A stretch of 64,000 bases of DNA, taken from Streptomyces sp. TG1A-60. Its GTDB lineage: Bacteria > Actinomycetota > Actinomycetes > Streptomycetales > Streptomycetaceae. Positions 57,559-64,000 of this stretch are shown piece after piece. The first letter of the stretch is position 1; each line of letters opens with the position of its first letter. The notes under the pieces are model-generated. The model saw only the letters and a list, made by a program, of their open reading frames with translations, was not told the DNA's origin and made no database searches. The stretch spans positions 6,324,001-6,388,000 of the forward strand of contig NZ_CP147520.1 in assembly GCF_037201975.1 (NCBI RefSeq). Reading direction: 5' to 3'. Both the position numbers and the translations under genes were made by a program.

Positions 57559-59156
57559 CGCGCTGTTCCTCTCCGTGCCGCGTCCGACGACGTCGTCCGC
57601 TCCGGGTTCGGGGGCGCCGCCCGGGTGCGCAGGCCCACGACCGCCACGGCGCACCCGAGAAGGGCCAGGGCCGCGACGGAGAGCGTGGCGGTGTCCATCG
57701 CGTCGAGGAAGGCCCGGTCGGCGACGGCCGCCAGTTCGGGCAGGTTCAGGGAATCGGCCAGGGAACGGGCGGCCTCGGCGGAGGTACGGGCCTGTTCCTC
57801 GGCGGCCGGTGACAACTCTCGCGGGGTACCCGTCAGTTCGGCGTCGGCCATCCGGTCCCGGTACACGCCGGAGAGGATCGAGCCGGCCATCGCCACGCCG
57901 AGGGTGCCGCCGACCTGCCGGGTGACGCTGTTGACGGCGGAGCCGGCGCCCACGAGCCGCGGGGGCACCCCGCGCATCATCACGGCCGTGACCGGGGTGC
58001 CGACCAGGCCCATGCCGAAGCCCTGGATCCACAGCAGTACGACGACCACCCAGAGAGGGGTGCGACCGTCGAGCCACGCGTAGGCGACGTAGGTGGCGGC
58101 GGTGGCGAGGACACCGGACGCGACGGTCCAGCGGGCCGACAGCCGACGGCTCAGCACCGGGGAGGCCTGGCTGCCCAGGACGATGCCGACCGCCGCGGCG
58201 ATCATCACGGTACCGGCGTCGGCGGGGGAGAGGCCACGGGGGCCCTGGAGATAGAAGGCCGCGTAGAACAGATGACCGGCCAGGGACATGAAGGTGATCA
58301 GCAGCACCACGCTGCCCGCCGTGAAGCCGGGCTGCCGGAAGAGCCGCAGGTCCAGGCTGGGCGTCGGGGACCTGCGCTGACCGGCGACGAAGACGGCCAG
58401 CAGGACGCCGCCCAGGACCAGGGGAAGGAGGACGTGGGGGCCGTACCAGGCCCGGCCGCCGCCGAGTTCGATGATGCCGTAGACCACGCCCCCCAGGCCG
58501 AGCACCGACAGGGCGAGGCCCGGCAGATCGAGCACCCGGCGGCGGGAACCGCCCAGGTCGGGGACGACGGCCACGACCGCGAGCAGGCACAGGGCGACGA
58601 TCGGCACATTGACCAGGAACACCGAACCCCACCAGAAGTGGCTGAGCAGTGCCCCGCCCGCCACCGGGCCGATGGCCACGCCGAGACCGCTCGACGAGCT
58701 CCAGATCGCGATCGCCCGGGTGCGTTTCTCCTCCGGGGTGCTCTGCACGATGACCGTCAGCGTCGCCGGCATCAGCAGGCCGCTGCCCGCGCCCATGAAG
58801 GCCCGCGCCACGATCAGCCACTCCGGACTGTCCACGAACGCGCCCGCGCCGGAGGCCACGCCGATCAGCGCCAGCCCGGCGAGAAGCGTGTTCCGGGGGC
58901 CGAATCGGTCGGCCAGCGCGCCGCCCGCGAAGAGGGTGCCGGCGACGACCAGGGTGTAGGCGCTCGCCACCCACTCCAGTTCGCCGGGGGTCGCGCCCAG
59001 ACCCTCCACCGGGTCGGCGAGCGTGGTGACGGCGACATTGAGGATCGAGGTGTCCAGCCAGATCAGCATCTGCGCGCAGACCACGACCAGGAGGACGGGC
59101 CAGGAGCGGGAGGGTGTGGCCGCCGCCTGCTCCGTCGTCCGGCTCACGGCGCTCAT
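57555..59156 (-). CDS. DHA2-type MFS multidrug exporter (14 helices)
   Basis: A 533-residue membrane transporter of the EmrB/QacA type. Early helices contain LVVVCAQMLIWLDTSILNVA and the motif A loop GALADRFGPRN. Motif C is in AIWSSSSGLGVAIGPVAGGA, the diagnostic antiporter signature. About 14 hydrophobic segments fit proton-driven export. It probably exports the product of the cluster and gives self-resistance; substrate unknown. ATG 59156 follows GGAGGCACCCC. Confidence 0.9.
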   Translation of the reverse strand: MSAVSRTTEQAAATPSRSWPVLLVVVCAQMLIWLDTSILNVAVTTLADPVEGLGATPGELEWVASAYTLVVAGTLFAGGALADRFGPRNTLLAGLALIGVASGAGAFVDSPEWLIVARAFMGAGSGLLMPATLTVIVQSTPEEKRTRAIAIWSSSSGLGVAIGPVAGGALLSHFWWGSVFLVNVPIVALCLLAVVAVVPDLGGSRRRVLDLPGLALSVLGLGGVVYGIIELGGGRAWYGPHVLLPLVLGGVLLAVFVAGQRRSPTPSLDLRLFRQPGFTAGSVVLLITFMSLAGHLFYAAFYLQGPRGLSPADAGTVMIAAAVGIVLGSQASPVLSRRLSARWTVASGVLATAATYVAYAWLDGRTPLWVVVVLLWIQGFGMGLVGTPVTAVMMRGVPPRLVGAGSAVNSVTRQVGGTLGVAMAGSILSGVYRDRMADAELTGTPRELSPAAEEQARTSAEAARSLADSLNLPELAAVADRAFLDAMDTATLSVAALALLGCAVAVVGLRTRAAPPNPERTTSSDAARRGTAR

Positions 59157-59259
59157 GGGGTGCCTCCGTCGTTCACGCGGCTGCGCACGTCTTCGTGTCT
59201 GCGGGGGGCCGGTCGATCAGCGCCTCGGCCGCGGACGGTGAGGGCATCGTCAGGGCCGG

Positions 59260-60180
59260 TCATGCACGGCCCAGCCCGTCGCGCCAGCTCGGTCTCACCG
59301 GCTTCCAGCCCAGTGCCGTACGGGCCCGGTCGTTGGCCGCGCCGTGCGCGGACATGAGCTGGTGGGCCATGAACCAGCCGAGGAGCCGGGGCGCGAGCGC
59401 CGCCGGAACCGTACGCGGGGACGGGCCGGCGAGCACACGGGCGAGGTGCGGCAGCCACCGCGCGGCCGGGGCCGGGTCGTCGTCCGTCACATGGAACACC
59501 CCGGTGGCGTCGGCCTCGACGGCCGCCACGGCCGCGCCCACGGCGTCCTCGACGTGCAGGAACGACATGATCCCGGCCCCGTCGCCGGGCAGCGGAAGCC
59601 GTCCGGCCAGCACGGACCGGGCGGTTTCGCCGGTACGGGCGTACGCGGTGCCGGGGCCGTACAGGGTGCCGTAGCGCACCACGACGCCCTCCAGGCCGCT
59701 GCCCGTCACCTGCCGCTCCAGCTCGGCGACGGCCCGTACGGTCGCGGCCCAGCCGGGATCGGGGGCGTCCACGTACAGGGGCGCGTCCTCGTCGAGGACC
59801 GGATCGTCGGCCGGGGCGGCGGCGAAGGCGATGGACTGGGCGACCAGCCGGCGGGCGCCGGCCGCGCGGGCCGCCTCGATCAGATGGGCGGTGCCCTCGG
59901 TACGCAGGCGCGCGGTGCGGGCGAAGGCCTCCGGCGGGTCGTCGCGCAGCAGCCGCAGGGCCGACATCTGGTGGACGACCACCTCGGGCCGGGCGGCCGA
60001 CACCGCCGACAGCACGGCGGCACGGTCGAGGGCGTCGGCCACCACGACCTCGTCCGCCTCGGGGGCCCGGTCCCGGGACTCCTGCCGTACCAGCGCGCCG
60101 ACCTGGTGGCCCCGCGCCCGCAGTGCGCCCACCAGCGGACGCCCGACCACTCCGGTGGCCCCGGCGACGAGTACGCGCAC
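59260..60180 (-). CDS. NAD(P)-dependent epimerase/dehydratase-like SDR
   Basis: A 306-residue extended short-chain dehydrogenase. N-terminal cofactor motif VLVAGATGVVGRPLVGALRA. The usual YxxxK is not clear in AELERQVTGSGLEGVVVRYG, so catalysis may be altered. VRYGTLYGPGTAYA and FLHVEDAVGAAVAAVEA are family features, and the C-terminus (ALGWKPVRPSWRDGL) matches NAD-epimerases acting on polyketide or sugar intermediates. It lies in the cluster three bases after the Cys-rich gene. Substrate unknown. Confidence 0.83.
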   Translation of the reverse strand: MRVLVAGATGVVGRPLVGALRARGHQVGALVRQESRDRAPEADEVVVADALDRAAVLSAVSAARPEVVVHQMSALRLLRDDPPEAFARTARLRTEGTAHLIEAARAAGARRLVAQSIAFAAAPADDPVLDEDAPLYVDAPDPGWAATVRAVAELERQVTGSGLEGVVVRYGTLYGPGTAYARTGETARSVLAGRLPLPGDGAGIMSFLHVEDAVGAAVAAVEADATGVFHVTDDDPAPAARWLPHLARVLAGPSPRTVPAALAPRLLGWFMAHQLMSAHGAANDRARTALGWKPVRPSWRDGLGRA

Positions 60181-60183
60181 GTC

Positions 60184-60738
60184 TCAGCCCTCCGAACCGT
60201 CGGCGGCGGCCGGGGCGACCCGCATGAGCAGGCGGCACGCCTGGTCGCCGTCCCGCAGACAGCTCTCGGCTTTGTTCTCCGTGAGGGCCACGCCGAGCCC
60301 CTCGGACCAGCCGGCGTGGATGGCTGTGCACGGGCAGCGGTAGCCCTCCAGCGAACCGGCCATCCGGACCATGGTGATCGCGAAGTTCCGCCGCAGGGTG
60401 AGGACGATCAGGTCGTCGTCCTCGACCTCGGTGGCGGCGTTGCGCAGCTCCGGCGGGAACATCCGGTCGCCGCAGTCGTCGTAGCGGCGGCGCAGCTCCT
60501 CCAGGTCCTTGCGGGTGTCGCCGGTGCCGGGGAGCGGGCCGGACAGCCGGGCGACCCGCTGCCCGACGTGCCGGGCGACCTTCCTCAGCGCCTCCGCGTT
60601 GATCTCGTTCGCGGTCTCCTGCCCGAACCGCGCGGCCACCCCCTGGTACCAGTGGGCGTCGTGCTGCCACCACAGCCGGTACGCCTCGCCCGCCCGTGCG
60701 CGGTGGTTGACGCCGTCGGCGTCGGTGTGCGTGCTCAT
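60184..60738 (-). CDS. Unknown cluster protein with DUF6125-like helical domain and C-terminal cysteines
   Basis: A 184-residue soluble protein. The N-terminal part (AGEAYRLWWQHDAHWYQGVA, then FGQETANEINAEALRKVA) recalls the DUF6125 family. The C-terminal ~50 residues have YRCPCTAIHAGWSEGLG and AESCLRDGDQACRLLMRV, giving four cysteines and a histidine in a pattern that could bind a metal or cluster. ATG 60738 overlaps the ligase stop by ATGA, so it is coupled to that gene. I do not know its reaction; it is probably a tailoring or partner protein of the cluster. Confidence 0.7.
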   Translation of the reverse strand: MSTHTDADGVNHRARAGEAYRLWWQHDAHWYQGVAARFGQETANEINAEALRKVARHVGQRVARLSGPLPGTGDTRKDLEELRRRYDDCGDRMFPPELRNAATEVEDDDLIVLTLRRNFAITMVRMAGSLEGYRCPCTAIHAGWSEGLGVALTENKAESCLRDGDQACRLLMRVAPAAADGSEG

Positions 60739-62402
60739 GTGCGTTGCTCCTTGGCGGCGAACCGGTCGCGCATCACTCGTTTGAGAACCTTGCCGGTGGC
60801 GCCCTTGGCCACGTCGTCGGGCTTCATCAGCAGGGCCCGGGTCACCGGGGGGAACCCGGCGGCCGTCAGCACGGCGTTGACCTGCCCGGTCCATCCCTCG
60901 TCGCTGTCGCTGCTCTCCTCGTCCGCGAGCTGGAGCAGCGCGTACGCCTCGGCCTCGCCGTCGCCGTCCCAGTCCGCGCGGACGCCGTCGGGGGCGACCC
61001 CCACCACGGTGCAGTCGGCGAGTTCGGGCAGCCCGGCCAGGAGCAGTTCCTCGGTGCGGGTGCTGAAGACGATGCCCTCGCGGGTGCGGATGGCGTCCGG
61101 GGCCCGGTCGAGGTGGTAGAAGTTGCCCTCCTCGTCCTGGTGGGCGAGGTCCCCGGTGAGCCAGTAGCCGCCGAGCCGCATCCGGTTCCAGGTCAGCGAG
61201 TCGTTCCAGTAACCGGGCGTCAGCGTGGGCGACTTGAGGCCCAGGCGGCCGACCTGGCCGGGCGGCAGCGGGGTGCCGTCCTCGGCCAGTACAGCGGCCT
61301 CGGCGAAGCTGATCGGCTTGCCGACACAGCGGGAGTAGGACGAGGTGTCCTTGGTGTGCCGGTTGTGGAAGACCGAGTAGCCGGCCTCCGACGAACCGAG
61401 CCCGTCCACGAAGACCGAGCCGTCGACCCGCACGCGGCTCAGATCCCGCCGGATCTCGATGTGTCCGCCGTGCCGGACGAGCGCCCGGATGTGCGCCTCG
61501 TGCGCCGCGTCCCCGGTGTTGAACCACACCTGCACGCTGGACAGATCACGTGCCGCCAGATCCTCCGCCGCCATCTCGCCGAAGGTCCCGGCGAACGCCA
61601 GCACGGTCGTCGGCCGGAACTCCTCGACGGCGTCCAGCACGTCCGTGCCGCGCTGGCTGGAGAGCAGCTTGATGTCCGTGCGCAGCAGCAGGCAGTACAG
61701 CAGCGTCGCCACCATCGCGTTGTGCGCGCCCGGCAGCCCCACCAGCGTGCGCTCCATGTCGGCGCCGGTGGAGAAACGCAGCCGGTGCACCTGCGCGTAC
61801 ATCAGTGTCCGGTGTGTGTGCGGCACCCCCTTGGGCAGTCCCGTGGTGCCGGAGGAGTGGGAGATCAGCACCGGGTCGGTCTGGTCGTGCCGGTACGGGT
61901 ACGACGGCGGCAGCGACACGCGGTGCTCCGGCCGGATCTCGTCGGCGGTCACACAGAAGCCCAGGCCGACCTCGGTCCCGGACAGCACCGCACGGTGTGC
62001 CCCGTCCGTGAAGGCGCCCACCGCGCCCTGCCGTCGCACATACTCCCGCGCGGCCTGCGGGGACAGATTGCCGTTGACGAACGACGGGACGGCGCCGAGC
62101 GACGTCAGCGCCAGGAAGTTCACCGCGAACTCCGCCGCGCAGTGGGAGTGGATGGCCACCGGGTCGCGGGGCCGCACACCCCGGGCCGCGTACCAGCCCG
62201 CGTACGTCTCGACCACCTCGTACAGCTGCCCGAGCGTCAGTACCTCGGGGCGGCTGCCGTCAGGCGCCCGCCAGGTGCCGTCCGTCCGCAACACCGGCTC
62301 GTCGAGCGGGCGTTCGTAGGCACGCAGCCGCTGCAGGACGTTGCCGGCGCCGAGTTCGGTGTCGGAGCAGATCCGCGCCCGCTCCTGCCTACTGATCAGC
62401 AT
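60735..62402 (-). CDS. ANL-superfamily acyl-CoA/AMP ligase
   Basis: A 555-residue adenylating enzyme that activates a carboxylic acid as acyl-AMP. Core motif A3 is LISHSSGTTGLPKGVPHTHR; A5 lies in LGSSEAGYSVFHN; A7/A8 are YWLTGDLAHQDEEGNFYHLD and RTREGIVFS; A10 is ARGATGKVLKR-like (VAKGATGKVLKRVM, with the catalytic Lys). It probably loads a starter acid onto CoA or a carrier protein for the ketosynthases. ATG 62402 lies 14 bases inside the 3' end of the short KS-like gene. Confidence 0.87.
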   Translation of the reverse strand: MLISRQERARICSDTELGAGNVLQRLRAYERPLDEPVLRTDGTWRAPDGSRPEVLTLGQLYEVVETYAGWYAARGVRPRDPVAIHSHCAAEFAVNFLALTSLGAVPSFVNGNLSPQAAREYVRRQGAVGAFTDGAHRAVLSGTEVGLGFCVTADEIRPEHRVSLPPSYPYRHDQTDPVLISHSSGTTGLPKGVPHTHRTLMYAQVHRLRFSTGADMERTLVGLPGAHNAMVATLLYCLLLRTDIKLLSSQRGTDVLDAVEEFRPTTVLAFAGTFGEMAAEDLAARDLSSVQVWFNTGDAAHEAHIRALVRHGGHIEIRRDLSRVRVDGSVFVDGLGSSEAGYSVFHNRHTKDTSSYSRCVGKPISFAEAAVLAEDGTPLPPGQVGRLGLKSPTLTPGYWNDSLTWNRMRLGGYWLTGDLAHQDEEGNFYHLDRAPDAIRTREGIVFSTRTEELLLAGLPELADCTVVGVAPDGVRADWDGDGEAEAYALLQLADEESSDSDEGWTGQVNAVLTAAGFPPVTRALLMKPDDVAKGATGKVLKRVMRDRFAAKEQRT

Positions 62403-63237
62403 GGGTCTCCGTCTCGTTTCCTTCCGGGCGCCGTTCGGCGCTGAGGCGGAACGCGGGCGTCCGGGCCCCGGTGACCAGGACGTGGGTGCCGCCGTCCCGC
62501 AGCAGCCGTCGGTGTGCGGCGGCCAGGTCGAGCAGGCCCCGGACGCTTCCGGGACGGGGGGCGGGAGGGGTGGGCGCGCCGTCGTGGGTCCCCGTCGACC
62601 GGACGGTCACCGGCGCGCCGGCGCCGGGGCGGGCGAGCAGTACCGCCACCGCCAGGCCGGCGGACTCGGGGAGGTCCGGGACCGGGCTGCCGCGGCCGGC
62701 GGAGAGGTCCCGGTGGACGGCGGCCGGCCGTTCGCCGCCGCCCAGTTCCACGCCGAGCACCAGGACCCGGTCGAGCTCCGGGTCCTCAAGGAGCAGGTCG
62801 GCCATGGCCAGCAGTTCGGTCACCGGGTCGTCGAGGGTGGAGAGGCTCACCATCTGGCCGGTGATCCGGAACTCCCGGCTGATGTGCCCCAGCACGGAGT
62901 TGGGGGTGGCCTGCATGAACAGCAGCGGGTTGTGCACCCGCCCGGAGACCATCCGCCGGCTCGCCAGGTCCGCGGTGGTGGTGTCACCCATCAGACTCGC
63001 CAGCGCGACCGCCGTACGGGAACCGTCTCCGGGCCGCTCGGTCAGACACCGCGCGGCGACCTCGTACGCCAGCGGGCTGAACGCCGACTCCACGAAGCCG
63101 GGCAGCCGCGGCAGCGGGATGTCACCGTCGCGCCCGGTGCCGTGGGTGGCGGTGGCGGTGGTGAGGACGCCGAGGGGCGAACGGAGAGCCGACTTCACGG
63201 CCGGCAGGGTGTTCCCGGTCTTCTCGCTCGTCGTCAC
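62389..63237 (-). CDS. Short ketosynthase-like protein, probable chain-length-factor-type partner
   Basis: A 282-residue protein resembling the N-terminal ketosynthase fold. Conserved blocks are VALASLMGDTTTADLASRRM, NPLLFMQATPNSVLGHISRE and RVLVLGVELGGGERPA. At the place where KSalpha has its active-site cysteine it has ITGQMVSLSTLDDPVTELL, with no Cys, and the C-terminal HGTGT and GH motifs are absent. It therefore cannot condense chains alone and likely pairs with the KS encoded upstream, as chain-length factors do. GTG 63237 overlaps the KS stop (GTGA). Confidence 0.78.
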   Translation of the reverse strand: MTTSEKTGNTLPAVKSALRSPLGVLTTATATHGTGRDGDIPLPRLPGFVESAFSPLAYEVAARCLTERPGDGSRTAVALASLMGDTTTADLASRRMVSGRVHNPLLFMQATPNSVLGHISREFRITGQMVSLSTLDDPVTELLAMADLLLEDPELDRVLVLGVELGGGERPAAVHRDLSAGRGSPVPDLPESAGLAVAVLLARPGAGAPVTVRSTGTHDGAPTPPAPRPGSVRGLLDLAAAHRRLLRDGGTHVLVTGARTPAFRLSAERRPEGNETETHADQ

Positions 63238-64000
63238 GGCCGCTCCAGGACGAGTGCGGTGTTGGCGCCACCGAAGGCGGCGTTGATGGTCAGGGCCCGG
63301 CGGAGGTCGGCCCGGCGGGGCTGGTTCGGCACGTAGTCCAGGTCGCACTCCGGGTCGGCCGTGGTGAAACCGGCGGTCGGCGGCAGTACGCCGTCCATGA
63401 GGGCCAGCATCGTGATCACGAACTCCACGACGCCGGCCGCCTCCAGGAGATGGCCGGTGGTGCTCTTGGTGGAGCTGACCGGGATCGCCTCGGCCCGCTC
63501 CGGGAAGGCGGCGCGCAGCCCGCGGGTCTCGGCACCGTCGTTGTACTTGGTGCCGGTGCCGTGGGCGTTGACATAGCCGAGCGCCGACCCGTCCGGGTCC
63601 CCGGCGAGCCGCAGTGCCTGCCGTGCCGCGCGGGCCAGGCCGACGCCCTCCGGGTGCGGCTGGGCGATGTGGTGGGCGTCGGTGGCCGCGCCCCACCCGA
63701 CGACGCTCGCCAGCGGCCGTGCCCCGCGCCGCCGCGCGTGCTCGGCCGACTCCAGCACGACGGCGGCGGCGCCGTCGCCGAGCAGCAGTCCGCTGCGGTC
63801 GGCGCTGAACGGCCGCACCATGCCGTCACGGGACAACGCCCGCCCCGAGTCGAACTTCCCGAACGTCTCCTCCTCCACCAGGTAGCCGCCGGCACACACC
63901 GCCGCGTCGACCCTGCCGGAGGAGATCAGCCGGCAGGCATGGATGATCGCGGCGGCGGAGGCGACACACGCGTTGGTGAACGTCAGCCGGGGCCCGGTCA
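63234..64000 (-). CDS. Beta-ketoacyl-ACP synthase (KSalpha/FabF-like), 5' end outside the window
   Basis: The C-terminal ~255 residues of a ketosynthase are visible. The active-site cysteine is in LTFTNACVASAAAIIHACRL. The two histidines are in NAHGTGTKYNDGAETRG and KSTTGHLLEAAGVVEF, so the Cys-His-His triad is complete. The C-terminus is NAAFGGANTALVLERP. It would catalyse decarboxylative condensation of malonyl-ACP with an acyl primer. It is coupled by GTGA to the short KS-like gene, as in KS/CLF pairs. The start and N-terminal ~150 residues are beyond 64,000. Confidence 0.9.
   Translation of the reverse strand, partial: TGPRLTFTNACVASAAAIIHACRLISSGRVDAAVCAGGYLVEEETFGKFDSGRALSRDGMVRPFSADRSGLLLGDGAAAVVLESAEHARRRGARPLASVVGWGAATDAHHIAQPHPEGVGLARAARQALRLAGDPDGSALGYVNAHGTGTKYNDGAETRGLRAAFPERAEAIPVSSTKSTTGHLLEAAGVVEFVITMLALMDGVLPPTAGFTTADPECDLDYVPNQPRRADLRRALTINAAFGGANTALVLERP

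Overview
The window is chromosomal DNA from a Streptomyces-type actinomycete. Base composition is very G+C-rich with strong third-position GC, GTG and TTG starts are common, and several families are typical of the genus: a WhiJ-type regulator/DUF397/ATPase triad, WhiA, an RbpA-family protein, TerD proteins and a mycothiol-dependent enzyme fold. From uvrB rightwards the order uvrB, terD, terC, uvrA, uvrC-rapZ-yvcK-whiA, gap-pgk-tpiA-secG-rbpA-pgi is the conserved Streptomyces core arrangement.

Layout. 1-5.1 kb: a partial membrane-transport-like gene, a WhiJ-type regulatory locus (ATPase, HTH regulator, DUF397 protein), a methyltransferase remnant and a MocR/PdxR-type regulator. 5.1-7.4 kb: a 1.7-kb IS5/ISL2-type insertion sequence with about 100-bp inverted repeats and a passenger gene, inserted in the active-site CXXC of an AhpD-like gene. 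7.4-18.3 kb: a glutamate-synthase small-subunit homologue, an anthrone-oxygenase-like membrane protein, a uridine kinase remnant, a CBS protein, CorA, a methyltransferase, psuK-psuG, a VOC protein, Ogt, a secreted GDPD and an MHYT protein. 18.3-24.6 kb: uvrB, then a Ter stress module (TerD, TerD fused to a degenerate FtsK-like domain, TerC) whose terC is preceded by a yybP-ykoY manganese riboswitch with a visible RBS-sequestering platform. 24.6-33.6 kb: a decayed transporter, an LD-carboxypeptidase, aroQ, a metallo-beta-lactamase-fold hydrolase, an MDMPI-like protein, uvrA and a sugar kinase.

33.7-42.1 kb looks like one signalling unit: an XRE protein, a stand-alone receiver, two tandem paralogous sugar-binding lipoproteins without transporter genes, a large NIT/HAMP/PAS/GAF histidine kinase and a NarL-type regulator. 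Palindromes related to TTCCGGCTAGCCGGAA lie in front of both ends of the unit. 42.1-56.8 kb is core metabolism and development: uvrC (with an apparent single-base frameshift), rapZ, yvcK, whiA, a secreted M14 carboxypeptidase, then glycolysis (gap, pgk, tpiA, pgi) with secG and rbpA.

56.8-64 kb is the edge of a biosynthetic cluster on the minus strand, mostly as overlapping genes: a ketosynthase with an intact catalytic triad, a short ketosynthase-like partner, an acyl-CoA/AMP ligase, a Cys-rich unknown, an SDR epimerase/reductase, an MFS exporter and a FabG-like ketoreductase. It resembles a type II, probably reducing, polyketide or fatty-acyl pathway; the rest lies outside the window.

Two suspected one-base losses in G or C runs (uvrC and the second lipoprotein) should be checked against reads before biological meaning is attached to them. 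No tRNA, rRNA or CRISPR array was seen.
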